Source: CALMEC01 sp963765105 (GTDB lineage Bacteria > Actinomycetota > Thermoleophilia > Miltoncostaeales > Miltoncostaeaceae). From it: a DNA stretch of 64,000 bases. Of this stretch, positions 16,553-24,734 are shown one piece after another. Every line of letters begins with the position of its first letter. Position 1 is the first letter of the stretch. The stretch lies in the NCBI GenBank assembly GCA_963765105.1, contig CAVXUW010000002.1:806001-870000 (forward strand). Reading direction: 5' to 3'. The position numbers and the translations under genes are program-made. The notes beneath the pieces were generated by a model, which was given only the letters and a program-made list of their open reading frames with translations, was not told where the DNA came from and searched no databases.

Positions 16553-18208
16553 ATGGAACTCAGTGAGAACCTGATGACGGCGGTCGACGAGTGGATTCGC
16601 CAGGATCCCGACTCGGAAACCCGCGCGGAACTTCAGGCGTTCGTGGCGGCGGGCGACGTCGCCGCTCTCGACGAGCGCTTCTCCCAGCGGCTGGCGTTTG
16701 GCACGGCGGGGCTTCGTGCGCCAATGCGTGGAGGGCCGAACGGGATGAACCGGCTGGTCGTGCGCCAGTCGGCGGCCGGCATCGCGCGCTACCTCGTCGC
16801 ACACGTGGCGGAGGCCGCCACCCGCGGAGTTGTCGTGACGTATGACGCCCGGCACCGATCCGAGGTGTTCGCGGCGGACTGCGCCGAGGTGCTTGTGGCC
16901 CACGGCATTCCCGTGTGGCGCGGCACCACGCCGCTGCCGACCCCGCTTGGGGTTTTCGCCATCCATCACCACGGGGCGGCCGCCGGAATCGTCGTGACGG
17001 CCAGCCACAACCCACCCGCCGACAACGGCCTCAAGCTGTACCTGGGCGACGGGGCCCAGATCATCCCACCCGTCGATCAGGAGGTCGCTGACGCGATTGT
17101 CGCCGTGGCCGATGACGGCCTCATCATTCCGTCGGAAGGGGCCATGGCGACGGTGATCGACCTCACCGACGAGCTCGTCGCCGCCTATGACGCACGCGCA
17201 CTCGGGCGTGTGCCGGCCCCGTCTCATCCCATTCGCATCGTCACCACCGCCATGCACGGCGTGGGGGGACGTCACATCGCACGCCTTCTCGCTGCCGCGG
17301 GCCATCACGATGTGCACCCGGTACCGGAGCAAGAACAGCCCGACCCGGACTTTCCGACCGTGAGTTTCCCCAACCCTGAGGAGCCCGGCGCCACCGACCG
17401 TCTCGCTGCCCGCGTCGTCGCCGTTGACGCCCATGTGGGCCTCGCACTCGACCCCGATGCCGACCGCGTCGCCGTCGTCCTTCCCGACGGCGACGGCGCC
17501 GCGCGGATGCTCACGGGCGACGAGGTCGGCGCCCTCCTCGGTGAATGGCTCCTCGCGGAGGTCACCGTGGGTGCCGATCGGTTGTGCGTGTCGACGGTTG
17601 TGTCGTCGTCGCTGCTTGCCGCGATCGCGGCACACCACGGCGTGCGTCACGAGGAGACGCTCACCGGCTTCAAGTGGCTCAGCCGGCCGGCGCTCACCCA
17701 CCCCGAGTGGCGGCAAGTGCTCGCCTACGAAGAAGCTATTGGATACGCCATCGGCCCGGACGCCACGGACAAAGACGGCCTGTCCGCGGCGATTGCGGTC
17801 GCATCGATGGTGTCCCACCTCGCCGCGGCCGGACGCACTCTCGACGACCTTCTCGATGACCTTCACCGCCGCCATGGCGTTCACGTCACCGGCAACTTCT
17901 CGTTGCGGTACTCCGGTCCCGGATGGCAAGAACGGCGCGACACGACTCTTGCCCAGCTCGCGGCGAAACCGCCCGCAGTGATCGGCGATGAACGGGTGGA
18001 GTCCATCGAGTGGCGTGCGTCCGATGTGCTGCGCATCGAACTGGTCGACCGGCTCCGCGTCGTTGTTCGCCCCAGCGGCACCGAGCCGAAACTCAAGTGC
18101 TACTGCGAGGCCGTCGTCGCGACGGAGGGTGACCTTCTCGCAGCGCGTGCGCATGCGCGCATGCGGTTGGCCGATCTTCGGCAGTCGCTCGAAGAGGTTC
18201 TCGCCTAA
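16553..18208 (+). CDS. Phosphohexomutase (phosphoglucomutase/phosphomannomutase)
   Basis: Interconverts hexose 1- and 6-phosphates (glucose and/or mannose), feeding glycan precursors. The ~551-residue protein shows all four alpha-D-phosphohexomutase signatures: the phosphoserine loop TASHNPPADNG (Ser about residue 151), the metal loop LALDPDADRVAV, the sugar-binding loop EEAIGYAIG preceded by ETLTGFKWL, and the phosphate loop VVRPSGTEPKLKCY. The N-terminal FGTAGLRAPM marks the longer PgcA-like subgroup. ATG 16553 is used; an in-frame GTG-rich extension to 16487 lacks family similarity. Confidence 0.93.
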   Translation: MELSENLMTAVDEWIRQDPDSETRAELQAFVAAGDVAALDERFSQRLAFGTAGLRAPMRGGPNGMNRLVVRQSAAGIARYLVAHVAEAATRGVVVTYDARHRSEVFAADCAEVLVAHGIPVWRGTTPLPTPLGVFAIHHHGAAAGIVVTASHNPPADNGLKLYLGDGAQIIPPVDQEVADAIVAVADDGLIIPSEGAMATVIDLTDELVAAYDARALGRVPAPSHPIRIVTTAMHGVGGRHIARLLAAAGHHDVHPVPEQEQPDPDFPTVSFPNPEEPGATDRLAARVVAVDAHVGLALDPDADRVAVVLPDGDGAARMLTGDEVGALLGEWLLAEVTVGADRLCVSTVVSSSLLAAIAAHHGVRHEETLTGFKWLSRPALTHPEWRQVLAYEEAIGYAIGPDATDKDGLSAAIAVASMVSHLAAAGRTLDDLLDDLHRRHGVHVTGNFSLRYSGPGWQERRDTTLAQLAAKPPAVIGDERVESIEWRASDVLRIELVDRLRVVVRPSGTEPKLKCYCEAVVATEGDLLAARAHARMRLADLRQSLEEVLA

Positions 18209-18234
18209 ACGCGCCACCTGGCAGTATCACCGGC

Positions 18235-19530
18235 ATGACGTCTTCGGAGAGCTTCGACACACGCTGGCGGCGGGTTATCTCACCCACGCTCGGCGTTCAC
18301 ACCGCCATCCACGCCGTCCGGTCCGAGGGGGTGTGGATCGAGGCGAGCGACGGTCGCCGCTACATGGATTTTGCCTCCGGCACCGCAACGGCCAACATCG
18401 GGCACAGCCACCCGCGCGTCATCGAGGCCGCCCGAGCGCAAATGGATCAGCTCGTCCACGCCGGTGGCATCGTGCGCTACGACTCAGTGGTGGAGCTTGC
18501 CGAGCGGCTTTCCTGCGTCACTCCGGGCGACATCGGATCGTTCTTCTTCCTCAACGGCGGCAGCGAGGCCATCGAAGGCTGCGTGAAGCTTGCGCGCCGA
18601 GTCACCGGACGCCACGGCGTCGTCGTTTTTCGCGGTGGGTTTCATGGACGTACCCAGGGGAGCGTTGGCTACACCACATCGAAGTCGGCGTACCGAGCCG
18701 GCTACGCACCTCTTGGCGGAAGCGTCTACGTCGCACCGTTTCCCACGCCGTACCGATGGGGTGTCGATCACGACGAGGCGGTCGACCGAGCGCTGTCCGG
18801 CCTCGACGACCTTCATCGACACGAGTTGGCCCCGGGAGAGACCGCCTGCTACCTCATTGAGCCCGTCCAAGGGGAGGGCGGATACCACCCCAGCGGCACA
18901 CGCTTCCTCGAAGCCCTGCGTGAGCGGGCCGACGCCCATGGGGCACTGCTGGTGTTCGACGAGGTGCAAACCGGCTTTGGGCGCACCGGCGAGTGGTTTG
19001 CCAGTCACACCTACGGCGTTACTCCCGACGTGATGGGCTTGGCCAAAGGCATCGCCAACGGCTTTCCCGTTTCGGCCATTGCGTCGACACCTGAAATCAT
19101 GGCGAAGTGGCCCACCGGGGGGCATGGCACCACCTTCGGCGGCAACCCCGTGGCCTGCGCCGCCGGGTGCGCCGTGATCGATGCCATCACCGAGGAGGGG
19201 CTCCTCGAACGCAGCCGGGCTCTCGGTGCCCGCGCCACCTACCGATTGAAGGCCATGGAGGCCGAGATCCCCGAGGTCGCCGAGGTGCGCGGTCCCGGCC
19301 TCATGATCGGGGTGGAGCTTGCTCACCCGGAAACACGTGCCCCGCTCAGCGACCTCGCCCACGCCGTTGTGGCCAATGCCCAAGACGACGGCCTAATCCT
19401 CATCGAATGTCAGGCGGAGGGCAACGTGATCCGCTTCATCCCGCCGATGGTCACCACCGACGAGGAACTCGATCACGGGCTCACCCTCCTTGAGGGGGCG
19501 CTTGGCCGAGCCCTGTCCGCGGCGCGGTAA
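18235..19530 (+). CDS. Class III aminotransferase, 4-aminobutyrate aminotransferase-like
   Basis: A 431-residue PLP enzyme of the ornithine/GABA aminotransferase class. Seen are the N-terminal YMDFASGTATANIGHSHP, the cofactor phosphate motif NGGSEAIEGCVKLARR, the EPVQGEGGYHP loop, the LLVFDEVQTGFGRTG signature with the PLP-ring Asp, the Schiff-base lysine in GLAKGIANGFP (about Lys270), and GTTFGGNPVACAAG. Substrate choice among GABA, ornithine or other omega-amines cannot be decided from motifs. It follows the phosphohexomutase gene by 26 nt on the same strand. Confidence 0.88.
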   Translation: MTSSESFDTRWRRVISPTLGVHTAIHAVRSEGVWIEASDGRRYMDFASGTATANIGHSHPRVIEAARAQMDQLVHAGGIVRYDSVVELAERLSCVTPGDIGSFFFLNGGSEAIEGCVKLARRVTGRHGVVVFRGGFHGRTQGSVGYTTSKSAYRAGYAPLGGSVYVAPFPTPYRWGVDHDEAVDRALSGLDDLHRHELAPGETACYLIEPVQGEGGYHPSGTRFLEALRERADAHGALLVFDEVQTGFGRTGEWFASHTYGVTPDVMGLAKGIANGFPVSAIASTPEIMAKWPTGGHGTTFGGNPVACAAGCAVIDAITEEGLLERSRALGARATYRLKAMEAEIPEVAEVRGPGLMIGVELAHPETRAPLSDLAHAVVANAQDDGLILIECQAEGNVIRFIPPMVTTDEELDHGLTLLEGALGRALSAAR

Positions 19531-19576
19531 ACAGGTCGCGACGAACGTCACTGTGCGGGTTGCGGCCAGATCGTTG

Positions 19577-19582
19577 TACGAT
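19577..19582 (+). promoter_or_regulatory. -10 element of the ccm operon
   Basis: TACGAT ends 8 nt before the ccmE ATG at 19591. Confidence 0.5.
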
Positions 19583-19590
19583 CTCAACTG

Positions 19591-20010
19591 ATGAGATCGA
19601 AAGCGCGTTTTGCGATTTCCCTAACGCTCGCCGCAGTGCTCGGCGCCGCTCTCATTTGGATCGCCCTGGGTGGCTCACGTGCCGACTACGTCGCGCCCGG
19701 CGGTGCGCTCGTCGACGGGAAGTCGTATTCGCTCAACGGGCTCGTTGCCGTCGGTTCACCGGCCGATGCCCAAGCGAAAGCCCTGAGCGCCGACGGACTG
19801 CGCTTCAAGGTTGAGGACCAGGACGACCCGAGCAAATCCATTTGGGTCACATACCGGGGAACGGTTCCGGACACGTTCCAAGATGGTCGAGAGATTGTGC
19901 TGGAAGGCACCGTTGACGGCGGGGCGTTTGTGGGAACCCGTGACAAGTTGCTTGCGAAGTGTCCGTCGAAGTTCCAGACGAAGCAGTCGCCCAACACCGA
20001 GAACGTCTAG
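19591..20010 (+). CDS. ccmE: Cytochrome c maturation heme chaperone CcmE, cysteine type
   Basis: A 139-residue membrane-anchored heme chaperone that carries heme to the CcmF synthetase. It has one N-terminal transmembrane helix (FAISLTLAAVLGAALIWIAL) and the outer OB-fold beta barrel (LVDGKSYSLNGLVAVGS, LRFKVEDQDDPSKSIWVTYRG, FQDGREIVLEGTVDGGAFVGTRDKLLAKCP). The heme-binding residue is Cys in KCPSKF, not the His of the HxxxY motif found in most proteobacteria. Cys-type CcmE normally reads CxxxY; here the aromatic is Phe (CxxxF). It is followed by ccmF after only 3 nt. Confidence 0.9.
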   Translation: MRSKARFAISLTLAAVLGAALIWIALGGSRADYVAPGGALVDGKSYSLNGLVAVGSPADAQAKALSADGLRFKVEDQDDPSKSIWVTYRGTVPDTFQDGREIVLEGTVDGGAFVGTRDKLLAKCPSKFQTKQSPNTENV

Positions 20011-20013
20011 CTC

Positions 20014-22005
20014 GTGAGCCTGTTCGGGCGCGCCATCCTGCTGCTGGGTCTTGCGACCGCCCTCTTCGCGGTGTGCGCTGCGCTCGTTGGCCGTGCTCCG
20101 GCGCGGCGCCAGTGGTTCCGCTCGGCCGAACGCGCAGTGTTTGCCGTTTTTGCCCTCCTCACCATCGCGGTGGGCACGCTGCTGGCGGCGCTCATGACCG
20201 ATCGGTTCGAGATCGAGGCCGTCGCGAACTACACCAGCCAAGATTTGGAGTGGTATTTCAAGGCCACCGCCCTGTGGGCAAGTCAAGCGGGCTCGCTCAT
20301 GTTCTGGGCCTGGCTCCTCACGGGGTTCGCGTGTATCGCGGTCCTGACCAATCGCTCGCGCAACCGCGAGCTCATGCCGGTGGTGGTGGCCACCCTGTCC
20401 GCCATCGCCGTGTTCTTCTTCGTGGTGCTGTCGTTTGTCGCCAGCCCCTTCGCCACGGTCGATGTTCTTGCGGCCAACGGCAGCGGCGGGCAGGCGGCGC
20501 TGCGAAACCCGTACATGATCATCCACCCGCCGGTGCTCTATCTGGGCTACGTCTCCATCGCCGTGCCGTTTGCGTTTGCCGTCGCGGCCCTCGTCACCCG
20601 ACGCCTCGACAGCGCGTGGCTGGCCAGCGTCCGCCGCTGGACCCTCGCCAGCTGGGCTTTTCTCGGTGTTGGCATCCTGTTGGGGGCCAAGTGGGCGTAC
20701 GAATCGCTCAGCTTCGGCGGGTACTGGATCTGGGACCCGGTGGAGAACGCGGCGCTCCTTCCCTGGTTGGTGGGGACGGCGTTCCTTCACTCGCTGATGG
20801 TTCAGGAGCGCCGGGGAATGCTCCGCGTGTGGAACTTGGCTTTGGTCATCACCACGTTTGCGTTGACGCTCTTCGGCACGTTCCTGACCCGCTCGAACAT
20901 CGTCTCGAGCGTCCACAACTTCGGCGCCCAGACGGTGGGGCCCTGGTTGCTTGGGGCCATCACGGTCACTCTCGTCGGTGGTATCTACCTCATCGTCACG
21001 CGGCTACCGCACCTGCGAAGTGCGAACTCGATGGAGAGCTACATCTCCCGTGAGGCGATCTTTCTCTACAACAACCTGTTGCTTGTGGGTCTGGCCTTTG
21101 TGGTGATGTGGGGCACGTTGTTTCCGGTGGTGACCGAGATCATCCAGGGTAAACGCATCACCGTCGGCGCCGGCTTCTTCGATTCTGCGTCCGCGCCAAT
21201 CGGCGTGGCGCTGCTGTTTCTCACCGGCGTCGGGCCGCTCATTCCCTGGCGCAAAGCGTCGGGGGCGCAGCTGCGCCGGCGCTTCTTCGTGCCGCTCGTC
21301 GTGACGCTGGCAACGGTCCCGTTGCTCCTGTTCACTGATGCGCGCACCCACTGGCCCGCGCTCGCCACATTCCTCATCGCCATCTTCAGCACCGTCTGCA
21401 TCGCAATGGAGTTCTGGCGCGGCGCAAAGGTACGCCATGCGCTCGGCGGGGTCACCCTGGTGGGGGCTCTCGGACAGGCCATCGGCCGCAACCGCCGCCG
21501 GTACGGCGGGTACATCGTGCACGTCGGAATCATCCTGGTCATTGTTGGCATTGCGGCGTCACGGTCCTTTATCAGCGAAGGAACGTTTGTGCTGCGCGAC
21601 GGCCAGAGTGCCCAAGCGGGGGGATACACGTTTACGGCCAGCCAGTTCGAGCGGCAGCGCGATGCCAACAAGATGAGCGTCGGGGCGACGATCCTGGTGA
21701 CGAAGGATGGAAGGACCGTCGATACGCTGAAGCCCCAGAAGCACGTCTACCTCCCCAGCCGCGAGCCGGGGGATGAGGTGGCTATCGCGGGCGGGTTGCG
21801 TCGCGACATCTGGACGCACTTGGCGTTCATGTCCCAGGACCGCAGCGAGATCACCTTGCGTGTGTTCGTCAACCCGATGATCGCGACGATCTGGCTCGGA
21901 GGATTGGTCTTCCTGCTCGGGGCACTCGTTGCGGGATGGCCGACCCGTCGATCTGCCCGGGCGGCAGCAACCGCGCCAGCAGGCGGCGCACGCGTCTCGG
22001 CATGA
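20014..22005 (+). CDS. ccmF: Cytochrome c heme lyase subunit CcmF
   Basis: A 663-residue polytopic membrane protein that attaches heme to apocytochrome c on the outer face of the membrane. The hallmark heme-handling WWD-type domain is seen as AKWAYESLSFGGYWIWDPVENAALLPWL, preceded by NPYMIIHPPVLYLGYV with its conserved His and followed by TFLTRSNIVSSVHNF. A late large outer domain (FISEGTFVLRDGQSAQAGGY onward) and a final helix complete the family layout. GTG start 4 nt after the ccmE stop. Only E, F and I of the ccm set are in the window; CcmA-D and a CcmH are not here. Confidence 0.95.
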   Translation: MSLFGRAILLLGLATALFAVCAALVGRAPARRQWFRSAERAVFAVFALLTIAVGTLLAALMTDRFEIEAVANYTSQDLEWYFKATALWASQAGSLMFWAWLLTGFACIAVLTNRSRNRELMPVVVATLSAIAVFFFVVLSFVASPFATVDVLAANGSGGQAALRNPYMIIHPPVLYLGYVSIAVPFAFAVAALVTRRLDSAWLASVRRWTLASWAFLGVGILLGAKWAYESLSFGGYWIWDPVENAALLPWLVGTAFLHSLMVQERRGMLRVWNLALVITTFALTLFGTFLTRSNIVSSVHNFGAQTVGPWLLGAITVTLVGGIYLIVTRLPHLRSANSMESYISREAIFLYNNLLLVGLAFVVMWGTLFPVVTEIIQGKRITVGAGFFDSASAPIGVALLFLTGVGPLIPWRKASGAQLRRRFFVPLVVTLATVPLLLFTDARTHWPALATFLIAIFSTVCIAMEFWRGAKVRHALGGVTLVGALGQAIGRNRRRYGGYIVHVGIILVIVGIAASRSFISEGTFVLRDGQSAQAGGYTFTASQFERQRDANKMSVGATILVTKDGRTVDTLKPQKHVYLPSREPGDEVAIAGGLRRDIWTHLAFMSQDRSEITLRVFVNPMIATIWLGGLVFLLGALVAGWPTRRSARAAATAPAGGARVSA

Positions 22006-22301
22006 GCGCCGCCCTCATCGCGCTCATTGCCTTCGCCGTGGTCGCCGCCGTCTCGTGGCCGCTGATTCAGCCGCGCCGCGAGGAGGGGGGCGCCACACCA
22101 TCCGACCTCCCTGCGGTCGCGTTGCAGGATGCGATCGACCGGTCGTTGCGTGCCATCCGCGAGATCGAGTTCGACCACCGGGCCGGCAACCTCAGCGACG
22201 AGGATTTCGTCGCACTGGATCGCGCGGAGCGTCAACGGGCAGCCGAACTTCTTCGGCGCCGCGAGTCTCACTCCTTGGGACAGGCCGAGACATCAGGGTG
22301 A
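22002..22301 (+). CDS. CcmI N-terminal-domain-like protein
   Basis: A 99-residue membrane protein whose start overlaps the ccmF stop (ATGA). One N-terminal helix (SAALIALIAFAVVAAVSWPLI) is followed by a cytoplasmic leucine-zipper-like stretch (LQDAIDRSLRAIREIEFDHRAG then LSDEDFVALDRAERQRAAEL). The LREIEFDHxxGxLSxEDF pattern is the classic N-terminal domain of CcmI/CycH, which interacts with CcmF and CcmH; the TPR part of full CcmI is absent. Role in cytochrome c maturation is inferred from this motif and the operon. Confidence 0.75.
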   Translation: MSAALIALIAFAVVAAVSWPLIQPRREEGGATPSDLPAVALQDAIDRSLRAIREIEFDHRAGNLSDEDFVALDRAERQRAAELLRRRESHSLGQAETSG

Positions 22302-22309
22302 AATGTCCC
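22277..22309 (+). terminator. Stem-loop at the 3' end of the ccm operon
   Basis: GGGACA (22277-22282) pairs with TGTCCC (22304-22309) across a 21-nt loop that contains the ccmI-like stop codon. There is no T-run, so it may be part of the following leader rather than a terminator. Confidence 0.3.
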
Positions 22310-22318
22310 GTGCAACAT

Positions 22319-22528
22319 CGCCAGACCGCATAAAGAAACGCTCTCCACGTGCCGACAGAAGAGAAACACGGGGCATCACCCTGCGGAAAACCCGTCAGGA
22401 GCGACCGCCTCGGTTGACCACGTCTGGCGGGGCTGTAAGGATGCCCGCCGACATCGCTGCCCCAGGAGCATCCCCCAAACACGGAAAGTCGGGGGGTGAC
22501 TTACAGCCCAACTGGCAATACGGCCAGT
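22319..22528 (+). ncRNA. Structured 5' leader of the first M23 peptidase gene, candidate cis-regulatory RNA
   Basis: Three consecutive helical domains fill the gap between the ccm operon and the M23 gene. Domain 1 is closed by CGCCAGAC (22319-22326) pairing with GTCTGGCG (22422-22429), 8 bp, with inner stems CGCTC/GAGCG (22339-22343/22399-22403), ACGGG/CCCGT (22368-22372/22391-22395). Domain 2 starts at the very next base and is closed by GGGCTGTAAG (22430-22439) with CTTACAGCCC (22500-22509), 10 bp, enclosing GATGC/GCATC (22440-22444/22468-22472) and CCCC/GGGG (22473-22476/~22491-22495), a three-way junction. Domain 3 is the hairpin ACTGGC/GCCAGT (22511-22516/22523-22528), 7 nt before the Shine-Dalgarno. 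Actinobacterial cell-wall hydrolases often carry c-di-AMP (ydaO) riboswitches, but its conserved blocks are not present in order, so the class is unknown. Confidence 0.6.
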
Positions 22529-22535
22529 GGCGAAA

Positions 22536-22541
22536 AAGGAG
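22536..22541 (+). promoter_or_regulatory. Strong Shine-Dalgarno with no standard start codon in frame nearby
   Basis: AAGGAG at 22536-22541 is a full anti-SD match. Eight nt later the M23 reading frame has ATC (22550); the nearest TTG (22543) is in another frame and too close. The first standard start in the M23 frame is GTG 22598, 56 nt away. The codons between 22550 and 22598 read RTARLREILATGRPR, a plausible basic n-region. Confidence 0.5.
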
Positions 22542-22597
22542 CTTGACCTATCCGTACTGCCCGACTGCGCGAGATCCTCGCCACCGGACGGCCCCGA

Positions 22598-23500
22598 GTG
22601 ATTCGGGGGTGGTTTTCCACCTCCCTGGTCCTCGCAGTGACTGCCTCAGCCGCCGTGGCGATCGACGTTCCATTGCCCAGCTCACCCGAAGTGACGGTCA
22701 CCAGCGCCGCCCCTCAGCCCACCACCGTGGCTGCGGCCCCTGTGGCGGCGGCAGCGATCGCGACAGCGTCATCCCAGACTCTTGGCTCGCGCACACTACG
22801 CGTCGGCATGAAGGGCAGTGACGTCAAGGCGTTTCAGCGCATCCTGCGCAAGCGCGGATATGCGGTGGTGGCTGACGGAGCATTCGGACCAAAGACACAG
22901 AAGGCCGTCAAGGCCCTTCAGCGCAAACTCAAGCTTCGCCCAACCGGCGTTGTGAGGCCGTCGCTTCTGAGCCGCCTCGGTGTCGACGTGCGCGTCGTCA
23001 AGGGCGATCCCACCCCGGCGCCCGTGGCGCCCGCAGGGGACTATCCGCTGGCCGGGCCGAACGCAGCGTCCGCGAAGTACCTCAAGGTCTTCCCTGTGGC
23101 CGGTAAGCACACCTATTCGAATGACTTTGGCGCCCCGCGTTCCCAGGGTGGTCACCAGGGCAACGACATCATGGCCGAGCGCGGCGTTCCGCTTCGGGCC
23201 GTACGTGATGGATCCATCAAACGCCTCACCCGCACCGAGACCGGTCTGGGTGGACTGTGGATCTGGCTCGAGGACACTGACGGCAACGACTACTACTACG
23301 CCCACATGGACAGCGTCGCCGCCGACCTTCAGGCCGGAACCACGGTGACGGCCGGTCAGGTCGTGGGAACGGTCGGCAACACGGGCGACGCGCGCTACGG
23401 CGCCACCCACCTGCACTTTGAGATTCACCCGGGTGGCGGCGGCGCCGTCAACCCGAACACGGACTTGCTCGCTGTCGATCCGGAGCCGCCAGTTCGGTAG
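22598..23500 (+). CDS. Secreted peptidoglycan-binding M23 metallopeptidase
   Basis: A ~300-residue secreted peptidase expected to cut peptidoglycan cross-bridges or stems. Order: signal peptide (WFSTSLVLAVTASAAVA), Pro/Ala/Thr-rich linker, PG_binding_1 domain (residues ~65-125: LRVGMKGSDVKAFQRILRKR, DGAFGPKTQKAVKALQ), and a C-terminal LytM/M23 domain with zinc ligands in HQGNDI (His, Asp) and the HLHFE motif, plus the YYYAHM strand. The GTG start has no ribosome binding site of its own; translation may begin at ATC 22550, in which case the protein gains 16 residues. It is preceded by the structured leader and followed by a UUCG hairpin, so it is probably a separate regulated transcript. Confidence 0.85.
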   Translation: MIRGWFSTSLVLAVTASAAVAIDVPLPSSPEVTVTSAAPQPTTVAAAPVAAAAIATASSQTLGSRTLRVGMKGSDVKAFQRILRKRGYAVVADGAFGPKTQKAVKALQRKLKLRPTGVVRPSLLSRLGVDVRVVKGDPTPAPVAPAGDYPLAGPNAASAKYLKVFPVAGKHTYSNDFGAPRSQGGHQGNDIMAERGVPLRAVRDGSIKRLTRTETGLGGLWIWLEDTDGNDYYYAHMDSVAADLQAGTTVTAGQVVGTVGNTGDARYGATHLHFEIHPGGGGAVNPNTDLLAVDPEPPVR

Positions 23501-23512
23501 GCCCATGACGTT

Positions 23513-23534
23513 CCTGCCCGGTTCGCCGGGCAGG
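23513..23534 (+). terminator. UUCG-capped terminator hairpin between the two M23 genes
   Basis: CCTGCCCGG (23513-23521), TTCG tetraloop, CCGGGCAGG (23526-23534): a perfect 9-bp stem with an extra-stable tetraloop, 12 nt after the first M23 stop. A TTTT tract follows at 23543-23546. It also argues that the next gene starts after it, at GTG 23565. Confidence 0.75.
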
Positions 23535-23564
23535 GGCTCGGCCTTTTGCCCCGAACTCCTTTAC

Positions 23565-24734
23565 GTGCGCAGACGAACGCTTCCCATTGCCCTCGCTCTC
23601 GCCGCTGCCGTCGGTGGAGCCGTTCTCGTCGGTGGGGTGTCGCGATCCGAGGCGGCGCGCAGCCTGAGCCAGGTCGAGCAGCAGGCCAACGCCGCAAGGT
23701 CGAAGGAGAGCGTTCTCACCGGTGAGGTGTCGAAGCTCAATGACCAGATCGCCGGCGTTCAGGCGCGCCTCGCCCCAGTGGAAGCACGGTGGCGCGCGCT
23801 CAACAACGAAGTAACGCAACTTCGGCTGCGGCGCCAGCAGCTCACCCGCGAGTACGAGCGCGAGAGGGCCCGGCTCGCGTACCTCAAGAAGGCGCTCGCG
23901 CGCCAGCAGCAGCTTTTGGCAGCGCGCTTGTCAGCGGCATATCGGCGTGGGGAGCCCTCCATCGCTGAGGTGATCGTCCGCTCCGGCAGTCTCAGCGAAG
24001 TGGTTGCGGCAAAAGATGCCATCGCACGTGTTACCGCGGCCGACCAGAATCTCATCGTCGGTACCAAAAAGAACGCCGTGGAAACGAAGGCGACGAGCGA
24101 GCGCATCAAGGCCAACCGCAACGAGGTCTACCGCACCGAAGTACGTGTCAAGGAGGCGGAAGAGGAAGCCCGCGCGGCGCTCTTAGTGATCTCGGCGCAG
24201 CGCGATCGTCTCGTCGCGACGCAAAGTGCACGCAAGACCCTGCTGGCGCAAGTTCAGGGCGACCGGCGAGAGCTTGATGCCGAGGCTCGTGGTCTTCGTG
24301 CTCGATCCGCGGCCCTCGCGCGGACGATTGCGTCTGCGCCGGTGCCCTCCTCCGTCCCGGTCGTCGGTAACGGCCGTCTGGCCTGGCCCGTCAACGGGGC
24401 GATTGTCTCGCCCTTTGGGCCGCGGTGGGGTCGGATGCATGAGGGCATCGACATCGCCGCCGGAACGGGGACGCCCATCGGAGCCTCCGGCTCGGGCACC
24501 GTCATCGTGGCCGGTTGGTCGGGTGGTTACGGGCAGCTGGTCGTCGTCTCACACGGCGGGATCGCCACGGCCTACGCCCACATGAGCCGCATCAACGTCT
24601 CCGTTGGTCAGCAGGTCAGCACAGGAACCACGCTCGGCCTGGTGGGCTGCACTGGCCACTGCTTCGGTCCTCATGTGCACTTCGAGGTGCGCCTCGGTGG
24701 TGGCACCCCGGTGAACCCGGTGGCCTACCTGTAG
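23565..24734 (+). CDS. Coiled-coil M23 peptidase, EnvC/NlpD-like
   Basis: A ~389-residue exported protein. GTG start gives a clean signal peptide (MRRRTLPIALALAAAVGGAVL). A long periplasmic-type coiled coil (about 30-265; e.g. QVEQQANAARSKESVLTGEV, RLRRQQLTREYERERARLAY) is followed by a LytM/M23 domain (about 275-389) with GRMHEGIDIAAG (His and Asp zinc ligands), AYAHMSR and GPHVHFEVRLGG. The coiled coil plus LytM layout is that of EnvC-type regulators and hydrolases of septal peptidoglycan. The zinc ligands are intact, so it is probably an active endopeptidase rather than a pure activator. It overlaps the UDG gene tail to tail by 10 nt. Confidence 0.9.
   Translation: MRRRTLPIALALAAAVGGAVLVGGVSRSEAARSLSQVEQQANAARSKESVLTGEVSKLNDQIAGVQARLAPVEARWRALNNEVTQLRLRRQQLTREYERERARLAYLKKALARQQQLLAARLSAAYRRGEPSIAEVIVRSGSLSEVVAAKDAIARVTAADQNLIVGTKKNAVETKATSERIKANRNEVYRTEVRVKEAEEEARAALLVISAQRDRLVATQSARKTLLAQVQGDRRELDAEARGLRARSAALARTIASAPVPSSVPVVGNGRLAWPVNGAIVSPFGPRWGRMHEGIDIAAGTGTPIGASGSGTVIVAGWSGGYGQLVVVSHGGIATAYAHMSRINVSVGQQVSTGTTLGLVGCTGHCFGPHVHFEVRLGGGTPVNPVAYL

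Noticed and set aside
16493..18217. 574-codon open frame antisense to the phosphohexomutase
   Set aside because: Same mirror effect of codon bias; no motif, start or ribosome binding site.
22319..22510. c-di-AMP (ydaO) riboswitch call for the M23 leader
   Set aside because: Only one block (ACCCGTCAG) is recalled; the GGGGTGAATC and GCTAACC blocks are not in the right order, so I report a structured leader of unknown class instead.
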